Positions 17,591 through 26,571 of a stretch of 64,000 nt of DNA are shown piece by piece (positions within the stretch are counted from its first letter, which is position 1; each line of letters opens with the position of its first letter). Made by a program: the position numbers and the translations under genes. Origin of the DNA: CAYFKJ01 sp964343605 (GTDB lineage: Bacteria; Pseudomonadota; Alphaproteobacteria; UBA2966). The notes beneath the pieces were generated by a model. The model had not been told where the DNA came from, searched no databases, and saw only the letters and a list, made by a program, of their open reading frames with translations. The stretch is taken from assembly GCA_964343605.1 (NCBI GenBank), contig CAYFKJ010000002.1:186001-250000 (forward strand), given 5' to 3'.

Positions 17591-19906
17591 ATGAACGACA
17601 ATAGCGTGGGCCAATCGGTCGTGCGGCTCGAGGACGACCGCTTGTTAACCGGGCGGGGTACGTTCAGCGGCAATTTGCGCTTTGAGGGCGAGCTGTTCGC
17701 GGCTTTCGTGCGCAGCCCCCACGCGCATGCCGATATCATACTGTTCGATCTCGGCGACGCCTGCCAGATGCCGGGCGTCGTTGCCATATACACGGGCGAG
17801 GATACCGCTCACTTGGGCGCAATACCGACCATCAATCCGGTCACCAGCAGCGACGGTTCCGCCATGATCGAACCGCCGCGTCCCGTGCTGGCCAAGGATC
17901 GCGTGCGCTACGTCGGTGAGAGCGTCGCCATGGTGGTCGCCCAGACAGCGGCATTGGCCCGCGAGGCGGCGGATGCGGTTTTTGTCGAGTATGCCGAACG
18001 GCCCGCCGCCATCGGTGAATATGCGGCGCTGGAGCCGGATGCCCCGCTGGTTTGGGACGAAGCGCCGGGAAACCTCTGTTACGACTGGAGCGCCGGCAAC
18101 GGCGACGATGTCGATGCTGCATTTGCCGCCGCCGATCATCGGTCCGAATTGTCGTTTCTCGGCAACAAGATCCACTACGCCGCCGTCGAGACCCGCGTTG
18201 CCATCGCGACGCCGGCTGGGGGCGGCATCACGCTTTATTGCCCGTCCCAGGGCGCACACCTCCTGCAGATGTTGATCGCCGAAAGGGTCTTCGCCAAGCC
18301 CAAGGACTGGCTTCGGGTCGTTACCGGTGACGTGGGCGGCGGTTTCGGTCCAAAATTCTTCGCTTATCCGGAGCACGCCGCCGTGGTCTTCGCCGCGGGA
18401 ACGCTGGATTGTCCGGTGCGTTGGGAGTCGGGCCGGGACGAGGCCTTTCTGTCCGACGTCCAGTCCCGCGCCCAATCGGCCAAGGTCGAACTGGCGCTTG
18501 ACGCAGCAGGCAAATTCACGGCTTTCAGGATATCCGCCGTCGGCGATCTCGGCGCTTATCTTTCCACGTTCGGTCCGGGCATCCTGACGACCGGCATGGC
18601 GCGCGTCGTGTCGGGCTCCTATGCCATTCCGGCCATCCATCTCAGGGTCCGTGGCGCCTTCACCAACACGGTGCCCGTCGACGCCTTCCGCGGATCGGGA
18701 TCGGTCGATCCGGCGACCATGCTGGAACGCATCGTCGACATCGCGGCGGCCGAGACGGGACGCGACCCCATGAAGCTCCGCCGCCTCAACCTGCTGCCCG
18801 AGAGCGCCATGCCCCACACCACGCCTGTCGGCATGGTCTACGACAGCGGCAACTACGAGGCCGTTTTTGACGCGGCCCTGAAAAAGGCGGATTGGGCGGG
18901 GTTTCCCGCCCGGCGCACGGCCAGTGAAGCAGCCGGCCGGCGCCGCGGCATCGGCATATCCCTCTACGTCCATGGCACCGGCGGCATCGCCGATGAACAG
19001 GCGGTCGTCGAGGTCGATCCCGGCGGATTCGTCACGGCGCTGGCCGGCGGCCAATCGGGTGGCCAAGGTCACGAAACCATCTTCGCCCAACTCGTGGCGG
19101 ACGAATTCGGCGTACCCTACGGAGATGTCCGCGTGGTCGAGGGCGATACGGCAGTGATCCCGCGGGGCGGCGGCACTGGCGGATCGTCGTCGACCGTCAT
19201 CTCCGGGGCGACGCTGTCGCGCGCCGCCGAACGAGCCGCAGAAAAGGGGCGGGAACTGGCTGCCTACGTCCTGGAAGCCGCAGTGGCGGATATCGAGCTG
19301 AAGCGTGGCGAATACCGCATCACCGGCACCGACCGCGCCATCGGCTTGTATGAACTGGCGGCAAGAGCAAGCGAGCTCGAGGATCTGCCGGCGGATTTGC
19401 AGGGCGGCATCGAAGGCCAATCACGTTTCGAGGACCAGAAGGGTACATTTCCGCAAGGTTGCATCATTTGCGAGGTCGAGGTCGATCCCGACACCGGGGA
19501 GATCATTGTCGAGCGGATCACTTCGGCACTCGACGCCGGCTCGATGATCAATCCCGCCCTGGTCGCCGGCCAGATGCACGGCGGCATCGTTCAGGGCATC
19601 TCACAAACGTTGTGGGAGGAGTGCGTCCACGCCCCCGACAGCGGGCAGTTGTTGACCGGTTCCTGGATGGACTACGTTGTACCGCGCGCCGAAGACCTGC
19701 CGGAGATCGATCACGTCAGCCTGGAAAGCCCTTCCCCCAACAACCGTCTCGGCGCCAAGGGCGTGGGCGAACTGGGGAGCATCGGCGCGCCCGCAGCGGC
19801 GGCAAACGCCGTATTCAACGCCCTGGGGATGTCGGCCTCACCGAAATTGTCGCTGCCCCTGACATCGGAAAAAATCTGGCGTCTGCTACAATCGAAAACG
19901 GTTTAG
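17591..19906 (+). CDS. Xanthine dehydrogenase family, molybdopterin-binding (large) subunit, orphan
   Basis: A 771-residue CoxL/XdhB-type subunit with the aldehyde oxidase a/b hammerhead N-terminal domain and the two molybdopterin-binding domains. GQSGGQGHE, GGTGGSSS and the catalytic Glu E727 in KGVGELGSIGAP are present. The active-site loop that usually reads AYRGAGRPE is AFRGSGSVDP around R367. The enzymes hydroxylate or oxidise heterocycles or aldehydes and normally need FAD and 2Fe-2S subunits; neither is in the window. It starts an operon with a nitroreductase (17 bp), an epimerase and a GNAT protein. The substrate is unknown; this is not a CO dehydrogenase, because the AYRCSFR motif is absent. 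Confidence 0.9.
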   Translation: MNDNSVGQSVVRLEDDRLLTGRGTFSGNLRFEGELFAAFVRSPHAHADIILFDLGDACQMPGVVAIYTGEDTAHLGAIPTINPVTSSDGSAMIEPPRPVLAKDRVRYVGESVAMVVAQTAALAREAADAVFVEYAERPAAIGEYAALEPDAPLVWDEAPGNLCYDWSAGNGDDVDAAFAAADHRSELSFLGNKIHYAAVETRVAIATPAGGGITLYCPSQGAHLLQMLIAERVFAKPKDWLRVVTGDVGGGFGPKFFAYPEHAAVVFAAGTLDCPVRWESGRDEAFLSDVQSRAQSAKVELALDAAGKFTAFRISAVGDLGAYLSTFGPGILTTGMARVVSGSYAIPAIHLRVRGAFTNTVPVDAFRGSGSVDPATMLERIVDIAAAETGRDPMKLRRLNLLPESAMPHTTPVGMVYDSGNYEAVFDAALKKADWAGFPARRTASEAAGRRRGIGISLYVHGTGGIADEQAVVEVDPGGFVTALAGGQSGGQGHETIFAQLVADEFGVPYGDVRVVEGDTAVIPRGGGTGGSSSTVISGATLSRAAERAAEKGRELAAYVLEAAVADIELKRGEYRITGTDRAIGLYELAARASELEDLPADLQGGIEGQSRFEDQKGTFPQGCIICEVEVDPDTGEIIVERITSALDAGSMINPALVAGQMHGGIVQGISQTLWEECVHAPDSGQLLTGSWMDYVVPRAEDLPEIDHVSLESPSPNNRLGAKGVGELGSIGAPAAAANAVFNALGMSASPKLSLPLTSEKIWRLLQSKTV

Positions 19907-19923
19907 AGCGAGATGAGGAAACC

Positions 19924-20688
19924 ATGACCGAACACCCCATAGCCGTGCCTGGCACCGATGACGCGCAGGCGCGTTACGATACGCTAATGGAGGTCGTGCT
20001 GTCGCGGCGCACCTCTCGGGCGTTCGATCCCGAATTTGTGGTGCCGCCCGAACACTACGGCATGATCCTGGAAGCGGCGCGGCACAGTCCGTCCGGCGCC
20101 AACGCCCAGCCCTGGCACTTCATCGTTGTCGAGGACGCCCAGGCCAAGGCGGAGTTGGGGGATTATTTCGTCGCCGAGGCGTCCAAGCGTGCCAAAATGA
20201 AAATGAAGTTCCCGACGCCCAACTATAGCGGCATGAAGACGGCGCCCGGCCTGATCGCCATCGTGGCCGATTTCCGCTACGTCAATGCTTTTCCGGTGCT
20301 CAACGACGGCTCCGAATTGGACCGCATGTATCACCAGAACGCCGAACGCATCCTGCTGCAGTCGGTGGCCTCCGCCACCATGGCGGCGCACCTGGCGGCG
20401 GCGGCTCTGGGCTATGGCGTTTGGTGGGTGACGGCGATCGGCCAGGAGGACGCGCAAAACGATCTCAAGCCGCTGCTGGGCGTACCGGAGGACCTTTCCG
20501 TCATCGACATCATGTGCTTCGGTCCGCCGGCCAAACCGCCCTACGACCGCTGGAAAAAGGAGTTCGGCGAAATCGCCAGCTTCGGCAAATACGATATGGC
20601 GAACTACCAGTCCCTCGATGATATCGAGGAATGGGTGCGCACCACGCGCCACCGCGTCATGTACAAGGACAAATCCCAGATCGACTGA
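19924..20688 (+). CDS. Nitroreductase family FMN-dependent oxidoreductase
   Basis: A 254-residue nitroreductase-fold protein: the N-terminal FMN-binding RRTSRAF motif and SPSGANAQPWHFIVV are typical. The ATG at 19924 is preceded by GAGATGAGGA. Members reduce nitro groups, quinones or enones, or perform unusual flavin chemistry. It follows the orphan molybdenum hydroxylase subunit by 17 bp and precedes the epimerase gene by 20 bp, so the two redox enzymes probably act on one pathway. Nothing in the sequence fixes the substrate. Confidence 0.9.
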   Translation: MTEHPIAVPGTDDAQARYDTLMEVVLSRRTSRAFDPEFVVPPEHYGMILEAARHSPSGANAQPWHFIVVEDAQAKAELGDYFVAEASKRAKMKMKFPTPNYSGMKTAPGLIAIVADFRYVNAFPVLNDGSELDRMYHQNAERILLQSVASATMAAHLAAAALGYGVWWVTAIGQEDAQNDLKPLLGVPEDLSVIDIMCFGPPAKPPYDRWKKEFGEIASFGKYDMANYQSLDDIEEWVRTTRHRVMYKDKSQID

Positions 20689-20708
20689 GTGAGTTTGGAG
20701 AGTTTTCG

Positions 20709-21752
20709 ATGGATGTGTTGACGGCGGATGCGGCCCCGGAGGCCTTTGAGGACGAGGCGGCGCTTGAGGACTTCATGACGCTGCCGAGCCAGGCCCTGGT
20801 CGACGATATGGCGGTGCTGGAGGGCGATATCATCGTGCTCGGCGTTGGCGGCAAGATGGGGCCGACGCTGGCCCGCCTCGCCAAACGCGCCGCCCCCGAC
20901 AAGCGCGTCGTCGGTGTCGCCCGCTTCAGCGACCCGGCCGTACGAGACAAGCTTGAGGGCTGGGGCGTCGAGACCATCGCCTGCGACCTGCTCGACCCCG
21001 AAGCCGTTGCCGCCTTGCCCAAACTGCCAAACGTCGTGTTCATGGCGGGCCGCAAGTTCGGCACGCAGGGCAACGAGGAACTGACCTGGGCCATGAACGT
21101 TCATGTGCCGACGGTCGTGGCCCAAGCCTTTACGGAAAGCCGCATCGTCGTGTTCTCCACCGGTTGCGTCTATCCCTTCGTCGACATCGCCTCAGGCGGC
21201 GCGACCGAGGCCATTCCGCCCATCCCCCCGGCCGGCGAGTACGCCAATTCCTGCCTGGGGCGGGAGCGCATGTTCGAGTATTTCTCCTCCCTGTACGGCA
21301 CGGCGGGCATCATGTTCCGGCTCAACTACGCCATCGATATGCGCTACGGCGTTCTGCATGACATCGCCACTAAGGTACTGGCGGGCAAGACCATCGATCT
21401 CGCCATGGGGCACGTCAACGTCATCTGGCAGGGCGACGCCATTGCCCAGGCGCTGCGATGCCTGGGGCACTGCACGGCGCCGATGGGCGCGATCAACGTA
21501 TCCGGTCCGGAAACCCTTCTGGTGGCCGACCTCGCGAAGGCGTTCGGTGAGCGCTTTGAGGTGACGCCGAAATATACGGGCGAGCCCGCGGACAAGGCTT
21601 GGCTGACCAACACCGTCAAGGCTGTCTCGCTGTTCGGGCCCCCTGTTATCGGGGTGGAGCGGATGATCGACTGGACGGCGGATTGGCTGCGGCGCGGCCG
21701 GTCGAGCCTGGGCAAACCGACGCACTATGAAGCCCGAGATGGCACCTACTGA
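20709..21752 (+). CDS. NAD-dependent epimerase/dehydratase family protein
   Basis: A 347-residue extended-SDR-like protein. The cofactor motif reads VLGVGGKMGPTLAR near residue 42 after an unusual acidic 35-residue N-terminus, and it retains STGCVYPF and YANSCLGRE in place of the usual Ser and YxxxK. The Tyr position is followed by SCLGR rather than a clear K, so catalysis may be changed. Start ATG at 20709 with GGAGAG upstream. It is the third gene of the XDH-nitroreductase operon, and the GNAT gene overlaps its end. Confidence 0.85.
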   Translation: MDVLTADAAPEAFEDEAALEDFMTLPSQALVDDMAVLEGDIIVLGVGGKMGPTLARLAKRAAPDKRVVGVARFSDPAVRDKLEGWGVETIACDLLDPEAVAALPKLPNVVFMAGRKFGTQGNEELTWAMNVHVPTVVAQAFTESRIVVFSTGCVYPFVDIASGGATEAIPPIPPAGEYANSCLGRERMFEYFSSLYGTAGIMFRLNYAIDMRYGVLHDIATKVLAGKTIDLAMGHVNVIWQGDAIAQALRCLGHCTAPMGAINVSGPETLLVADLAKAFGERFEVTPKYTGEPADKAWLTNTVKAVSLFGPPVIGVERMIDWTADWLRRGRSSLGKPTHYEARDGTY

Positions 21753-22638
21753 CGCGGCGCCTGAGGAGATCGCGGGTCTGCCCCTCGGCGTGCTCAAGCC
21801 CTACCAGGCCGCCGAGGGCGTCGTGCTGTCCGAGGAGGCCGGCTGGAATCAAACCGAAGACGACTGGCGGCTGATGATCGAGGCGGGGACGGCCTACGGT
21901 CTGCGTGATGACGACGACCTCCTGGCCGCCTCGGCACTGGTGCTGCCCCAGGGGGATGAATTCGCCTGGATCAGCATGGTGCTGGTATCGGAGGATTTCC
22001 GGCGCCGCGGCATCGCCACCGAACTGCTGCGCCGTTGCATCTCGGAGATCGAAGCTCGGGGCCTCGTGGCGGGTCTGGATGCCACACCGGCCGGTAGGAC
22101 GCTTTACGAACCGTTGGGCTTTCAGGATATCTACCCCATCCATCGGCTGCAGGCAGCCGACGGCCCGCGCTGGGCCTCACCCCTGGCGGTGCCGGCGGGC
22201 GTTTCCATCCAGCCGCTGGTGGACGAAGATATGGATGACGTGGCCAGGTTCGATGCGCCGCGCTTCGGCGGCAACAGGCGCCGGACTTTGGAGCACCTAC
22301 GGCAACGGCGGCCCGGTAGCGCCTGGCTGGCCCGGCTGGACCTGACCGGCGAGGTCGCCGGGTATGTGATGGGCCGCGACGGCCGCGAGAGCAGCCAGGT
22401 CGGCCCACTGGTAGCGGTCGATGAGGAAGTTGCCACGGCGCTGGCGGACCGGGCGCTTTCCGGCATTGGTGGCCCCGTTTACATCGACGTCGCCGAACAC
22501 CACGAGGAATTGAACGCCTGGCTGCCCAGCCGCGGTTTTGCGCTCCAACGCCCCTTCACGCGCATGCTTAAGGGCCGCCGTGAACCCTTCGAAGACCCCG
22601 CCCGCGTGTTCGCCATCGCCGGACCTGAATTGGGGTAG
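21727..22638 (+). CDS. Tandem GNAT-fold N-acetyltransferase
   Basis: About 303 residues. The first half has a clear acetyl-CoA motif (VSEDFRRRGIATELLRRC) and then YEPLGFQ; the second half looks like a second, weaker GNAT fold ending in RGFALQRPFTRM. Double-GNAT proteins with one active half are common. It begins inside the end of the epimerase gene (26-bp overlap with the ATG at 21727; the ATG at 21739 is an alternative), so translation is probably coupled. It is the last gene of the operon and is followed by paired palindromic repeats and the terminator of the convergent gene. Confidence 0.85.
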   Translation: MKPEMAPTDAAPEEIAGLPLGVLKPYQAAEGVVLSEEAGWNQTEDDWRLMIEAGTAYGLRDDDDLLAASALVLPQGDEFAWISMVLVSEDFRRRGIATELLRRCISEIEARGLVAGLDATPAGRTLYEPLGFQDIYPIHRLQAADGPRWASPLAVPAGVSIQPLVDEDMDDVARFDAPRFGGNRRRTLEHLRQRRPGSAWLARLDLTGEVAGYVMGRDGRESSQVGPLVAVDEEVATALADRALSGIGGPVYIDVAEHHEELNAWLPSRGFALQRPFTRMLKGRREPFEDPARVFAIAGPELG

Positions 22639-22662
22639 GCTGTGACAAGGTATGAACACATA

Positions 22663-22780
22663 CGTCATTCCCGCGAATGCGGGAATCCATGCCGTTCCCC
22701 TTGAATACGACACTCCGTCCCGAAATTTGTGAGCTCAGGCATGGATCCCGGACATTTGCTGGCGCAAATTCCGGGATGAC
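22663..22780. repeat. Paired inverted palindromes (dRS3-like plus second palindrome)
   Basis: The left unit holds ATTCCC-GCGAATGC-GGGAAT (22667-22686), the ATTCCC-N8-GGGAAT shape of the neisserial dRS3 repeat, followed by CCATGCC. About 50 bp on, the right unit begins GGCATGG and holds a long hairpin (22745-22777: ATCCCGGA with ATTTGC, then GCAAAT with TCCGGGAT) ending GATGACG. The two units face each other (GTCAT at one end, ATGAC at the other). The same paired arrangement occurs twice at 38483-38723. No gene lies in this stretch between GNAT and the substrate-binding protein. Confidence 0.75.
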
Positions 22781-22792
22781 GGTGTTCAGCCG

Positions 22793-22823
22793 AAAAAGGG
22801 GACGCCCGTTGCCGCGCGTCCCC
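22793..22823 (-). terminator. Rho-independent terminator for the substrate-binding protein gene
   Basis: On the minus strand GGGGACGC pairs with GCGTCCCC (loop of 10) and is followed by TTTTT. It lies 34 bp past the stop codon of the minus-strand gene ending at 22857. Confidence 0.75.
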
Positions 22824-22856
22824 GCTTCGATACCTCTCAGGAGAGGTTAGGAAATC

Positions 22857-23849
22857 CTACTTCGGCATCTTGATGCTCTTGTCGATGAACTCGTTGCTGA
22901 AGTGCTTCGACATGTCGAAGGGCTTGTCGAGGAACGGTTTGAAGATCTCGTAGGATTTGTTCATCCGCGCCTCGTCCATGTAGCCGAGACCAACGCCGGT
23001 CGAGGTGGCGTCGGTCATCAGTTCCTTAACGAGACCCCAGTTGGTGGTTTCGTTTGCGGCCTTCAGGCCCTTGTTGGCTTCCACCAGGGCGGCGATGCAG
23101 GGGGCGGCGTTTTCGGCGCAGGCGCGGAAGGCGCGCTGGTTGACCTTGACGAAGGCGGCCACCGCATCCTTGTTGGCCCGCAGGAACTTGCCGTTGACGA
23201 TGATGGAGTTGCCGTAGGGATTGACGCCGTGCGCCTTGCCCGAGACATAGCCCATGTCGGCGCCCAATTGGGCCTGGAAGATATGATGGATGTTGTAGAA
23301 CGAGGTCGTAACCTCGATCGAGCCTGCCTTGAGGGCGGAAAGCTTGGCGTTGGGTTGGATGTTGACCCACTTGACCGATTTTTCGCCGATGCCGACGTTG
23401 GCGGCGAAGGCCGGCCACATCTTGCGCGCGGCATCCCACGGCGGGTTGCCGATCTTCTTGCCGGCGAAATCCTTCGGGCCCTTGATGCCGGAGCTCTTCA
23501 GCCAATAGAAGCCGTAGGGGCTGTTGGCGTAGATGTTCATGACGGCGACGAGGTCGGCGCCTTTGGCGATGGCGGCAAACACGGGCGGCATGTCGGCGAG
23601 GCCGATCTGGTTTTTGCCCGCACCGGTACGTTGGGCCGACATCGATGAGCCTTTACCCTGTTGGATGTTGAGATCCAGTCCGGCGTCCTTGTACCAGCCC
23701 ATTTTTTGGGCGTAGTAGTACGGCGCGTGGTCGCCGCCGGCGATCCAGTTCAGGATAAAATCGATTTTCGGGGCGGCGCTGGCCTGGGCCGCGCCGATCA
23801 AGCCGACGGCCGTCGCGGTTGCGGCTAGCAGTTTCAATGAGCGAATCAT
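22857..23849 (-). CDS. ABC transporter substrate-binding protein, NMT1/THI5-SsuA type
   Basis: A 330-residue periplasmic protein with a signal peptide (cleavage near ASA, residue 25). IDFILNWIAGGDHAPYYYAQKMGWY is the hallmark start of NMT1/THI5-like binding proteins for pyrimidine precursors, sulfonates, nitrate and related anions. The ATG at 23849 follows GGGAGGA; an upstream in-frame start would bury the signal. It is divergent from the operon at 23968-27332 that encodes the permease and ATPase, and the putative TetR operator sits in the 118-bp gap. The ligand is unknown; a heterocyclic or pyrimidine-like molecule is one option, given the psuG and psuK genes nearby. Confidence 0.9.
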   Translation of the reverse strand: MIRSLKLLAATATAVGLIGAAQASAAPKIDFILNWIAGGDHAPYYYAQKMGWYKDAGLDLNIQQGKGSSMSAQRTGAGKNQIGLADMPPVFAAIAKGADLVAVMNIYANSPYGFYWLKSSGIKGPKDFAGKKIGNPPWDAARKMWPAFAANVGIGEKSVKWVNIQPNAKLSALKAGSIEVTTSFYNIHHIFQAQLGADMGYVSGKAHGVNPYGNSIIVNGKFLRANKDAVAAFVKVNQRAFRACAENAAPCIAALVEANKGLKAANETTNWGLVKELMTDATSTGVGLGYMDEARMNKSYEIFKPFLDKPFDMSKHFSNEFIDKSIKMPK

Positions 23850-23902
23850 GGGTTGTCCTCCCTGGCTGGACATTTTTGAATGACCAAGGATTAGAGTATT
23901 AA

Positions 23903-23948
23903 TTGACAAAGCCGGTGGCGCAAGGCAAAAAATAACTAATTGGTTACT
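23903..23948 (+). promoter_or_regulatory. Putative promoter and TetR operator (left site)
   Basis: A perfect TTGACA (23903-23908) is followed 28 bp later by AATAACTAATTGGTTACT (23931-23948), an imperfect palindrome. It matches 15 of 18 positions of the palindrome in front of the TetR gene at 33160-33177. The site lies 20 bp before the DapA-like gene and 82 bp before the divergent binding-protein gene, so one bound dimer could control the whole importer locus. Confidence 0.65.
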
Positions 23949-23967
23949 TTTGACGGGCGGATCCCAA

Positions 23968-25029
23968 ATGGCCCTTCATCGCAGTGAAATTCCCGACGAC
24001 GTTCTGTCGCTGCTGCGGCGGGGGTGCGTCATTCCGGCCCATCCGCTGGCCTTGAACGGGGAACGACTGCTCAATGAACGGCGGCAGAAGGCGTTGACGC
24101 GCTACTATATCGACGCGGGGGCCGGCGGCTTGGCGGTCGGCGTTCACACCACCCAGTTTGAGATTCGCGATCACGGTCTGTATGAACCCGTGCTCTCGCT
24201 GGCGGCCGAAACCGCGCGTGAATGGCTCGACAATCCGCTGATCTTGATCGCCGGCGTCATTGGGCCCACCGAACAGGCGGTGGCGGAAGCCCGGACCGCC
24301 GTGGACCTCGGCTATCATGCCGGATTGTTGAGCCTGGCGGCCTTCAAAGGCCGCTCCGAGGACGAGATTATTGAACATTGCGAGGCTGTGGCGGCAGAGA
24401 TCCCGCTGGTCGGCTTCTACCTCCAGCCCGCAGTCGGCGGCGTTCCGCTGAGGGAATCATTCTGGCAGCGGTTTGCCTCCATCGACAACGTCGTCGCTAT
24501 CAAGATGGCGCCCTTCGACCGGTATCGTACGCTCGACGTCGTGCGCGGCGTCGTAGGGGCGGGGGCCGAGGACCGCGTCACGCTCTATACCGGCAATGAC
24601 GACCACATCGTCTTGGACCTTGTGACGCCGTTTGCCATGACGCGCGACGGAGAGACGGTGACCGTCCGCGTCAAGGGCGGATTGCTGGGTCATTGGAGCG
24701 TCTGGGTCAAATCCGCTGTGAATCTTCTTGCCCGCGCCCACGCCGCGGCCGAGTGCGGCGCCGTCGATCACGACTTGCTGGCGCTCGATTCACGGGTAAC
24801 GGACTGCAACGCGGCCTTTTTCGACGTGGCCAACGATTTTGCCGGCTGCATCGCCGGCTGTCATGAGGTGCTGCGCCGCCAGGGATTGCTGGAAGGCATC
24901 TGGTGCCTCGATCCGCAGGAAGGTCTGAGCCCGGGGCAAGCCCAGTTGATCGACAGAGTATATGCCGATCACGGCGACTTGGCGGACGATGATTTCGTCA
25001 GGGCCAATCTCGAGAGGTGGCTGGCATGA
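23968..25029 (+). CDS. Dihydrodipicolinate synthase (DapA) family aldolase/lyase
   Basis: A 353-residue TIM-barrel protein. GVIGPTEQAV and the likely Schiff-base Lys K179 in NVVAIKMAPFD, with Tyr Y151 in LVGFYLQPA, fit the NAL/DHDPS superfamily, although at about 350 residues it is longer than DapA (about 290). Such enzymes cleave or dehydrate 2-keto acids. I use the ATG at 23968; a TTG at 23950 is also in frame. It is first in the operon DapA-like, PhyH, permease, ATPase; its stop overlaps the next start as ATGA. Confidence 0.82.
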   Translation: MALHRSEIPDDVLSLLRRGCVIPAHPLALNGERLLNERRQKALTRYYIDAGAGGLAVGVHTTQFEIRDHGLYEPVLSLAAETAREWLDNPLILIAGVIGPTEQAVAEARTAVDLGYHAGLLSLAAFKGRSEDEIIEHCEAVAAEIPLVGFYLQPAVGGVPLRESFWQRFASIDNVVAIKMAPFDRYRTLDVVRGVVGAGAEDRVTLYTGNDDHIVLDLVTPFAMTRDGETVTVRVKGGLLGHWSVWVKSAVNLLARAHAAAECGAVDHDLLALDSRVTDCNAAFFDVANDFAGCIAGCHEVLRRQGLLEGIWCLDPQEGLSPGQAQLIDRVYADHGDLADDDFVRANLERWLA

Positions 25030-25769
25030 TCCCTTCCCGGGAGCAACTCGAACGGTATGCCGACGACGGCCACCTCGCCGTTCCCGGCGTGTTCGGCAAT
25101 GAGGAAATGGAGGCGGTTCTGGCCGACGCCATGGCCTGGGCCGAGGAAACGCTGACAGCGCTTCCGCCGGAGGACGAGCAGTGGTACCTGGACGCCGGCG
25201 CGCGGGGGCGCAGGCTGCGCAAACTCGATAATCCCGTTCACGTCCGCCCGGTGTTTCGCGAACTGGCGGGCCAAGAATCTCTGGTCGAACTCGTTGAGGG
25301 GCTCTTGGGTCGTCCGGGCGTGTCGGTCTATTTCAGTCAGCTCTTCTTCAAGGCGCCCGAAGGCGGCGGCCCGAAGCCCATCCACCAGGACAATTTTTAT
25401 TTCGGCCCCAGCGATCCAGATGCGTTGATCACCGCCTGGATCGCACTGGACGACGCAACGGTGGAGAACGGCTGCCTTCACTACGGTACCGGCAGTCATC
25501 TGCTGGGGCTGGCGGAACACGTGGCGCCGCCCGACGAGCCGTTCAACCTGCAACTCACGCCCGATGCGGCGGCGCGCTACGAGATGACGCCCGCCCCGAT
25601 CGACCGCGGCGGCGTCCTCTTTCATCACGGTGCGACGGTTCACCAGTCTGGCAACAACACGTCCCCCCTGTGGCGGCGCGCGGTGGCCTTTCACTACGTC
25701 AACAACGACGTGCATTTCGACAACCCGGCCTGGGCGTTCGATGAAGACGTCGTCGAACGGATTTCCTGA
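25026..25769 (+). CDS. Phytanoyl-CoA dioxygenase (PhyH) family protein
   Basis: A 247-residue Fe(II)/2-oxoglutarate dioxygenase. The facial triad is visible as H120-x-D122 in PIHQDNFYFG and distal H206 in HHGATVHQSGNN, with R218 as a candidate 2-oxoglutarate ligand. These enzymes hydroxylate small substrates, including osmolytes and phosphonates. The ATG at 25026 overlaps the DapA-like stop by 4 bp, and the permease gene follows after 28 bp. Its place inside an importer operon suggests that it oxidises the imported compound or a close product. Confidence 0.9.
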   Translation: MIPSREQLERYADDGHLAVPGVFGNEEMEAVLADAMAWAEETLTALPPEDEQWYLDAGARGRRLRKLDNPVHVRPVFRELAGQESLVELVEGLLGRPGVSVYFSQLFFKAPEGGGPKPIHQDNFYFGPSDPDALITAWIALDDATVENGCLHYGTGSHLLGLAEHVAPPDEPFNLQLTPDAAARYEMTPAPIDRGGVLFHHGATVHQSGNNTSPLWRRAVAFHYVNNDVHFDNPAWAFDEDVVERIS

Positions 25770-25797
25770 AGCAAGGGACTGAGACAAGGCGAGAACG

Positions 25798-26571
25798 ATG
25801 GACAAAATTCAAGAACATGCCTGGCGCTGGGCGCTGATCATCATCGCCCATCTCTTGGTTGTCGTGGCCTGGCACATCTTCGTCGTCTGGGGCGAGGTGC
25901 CGGCCTACGTCATGCCGACGCCCGCCGATACCGTGAGGTCGCTTTGGGGCGAATACAACTGGGTGCACAACACCTGGATCACGGCGGGCGAGGTCTTCGG
26001 CGGCTACGTGCTGGCCGTCGTCGTCGGCGTCGGCCTGGCGCTGCTGTTTTCCTGGTTTGCGCTGTTCGCCGAGTTCCTCATGCCGCTGGTGGTCAGTCTC
26101 AACATGATACCCAAGGTGGCGCTGGGGCCGTTGTTCATCGTCTGGTTCGACTACGGGCTCGGCCCCAACATCATCATCGCGTTTACCATCTGCTTCCTGC
26201 CCATCCTGATCACCACGACGCGCGGCCTGCAGGAGGTCGAGCCCGATCTCCTCGACCTGGTGCGTTCGCTCAACGGCTCGCGCTGGCAGATCTTCACCAA
26301 GATCCAGTTACCGGGTTCGCTGCCTTACATTTTCTCCGGCATGAAAGTGGCCGTCGTGTTGGCCGTGGCCGGCGCCATCGTCGGCGAGTTCATCGCCTCA
26401 GAGGAGGGGCTCGGCTACCTGATGTTGCAGGTCCAAGTCGATCTCGACACGCCCGCCATGTTCATGGCCGTCCTGCTGATCACGTTGGTCGGCGTCGTGC
26501 TTTACGGCATCGTCATCGGCCTGGAGCGCATATTCGTCAAATCCGACGCCCGGGTGGAGAGCGGCGCATGA
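25798..26571 (+). CDS. ABC transporter permease (SsuC/ThiX-like)
   Basis: A 257-residue inner-membrane protein with about six helices and the binding-protein-dependent transport signature (the EVEPDLLDLVRSLNGSRWQIF stretch precedes the ATPase-contact loop KIQLPGSLPYIFSGMKV). It has the size of the SsuC/TauC/NMT1 group. It forms the channel for the importer whose ATPase follows with an ATGA overlap and whose binding protein is encoded divergently at 22857-23849. The ATG at 25798 has a GAGAA site. Confidence 0.92.
   Translation: MDKIQEHAWRWALIIIAHLLVVVAWHIFVVWGEVPAYVMPTPADTVRSLWGEYNWVHNTWITAGEVFGGYVLAVVVGVGLALLFSWFALFAEFLMPLVVSLNMIPKVALGPLFIVWFDYGLGPNIIIAFTICFLPILITTTRGLQEVEPDLLDLVRSLNGSRWQIFTKIQLPGSLPYIFSGMKVAVVLAVAGAIVGEFIASEEGLGYLMLQVQVDLDTPAMFMAVLLITLVGVVLYGIVIGLERIFVKSDARVESGA

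Noticed and set aside
17645..19420. Long minus-strand open frame inside the molybdenum hydroxylase gene
   Set aside because: The translation has no family motifs and low-complexity Arg/Gly content, as expected for an antisense frame of a GC-rich gene.
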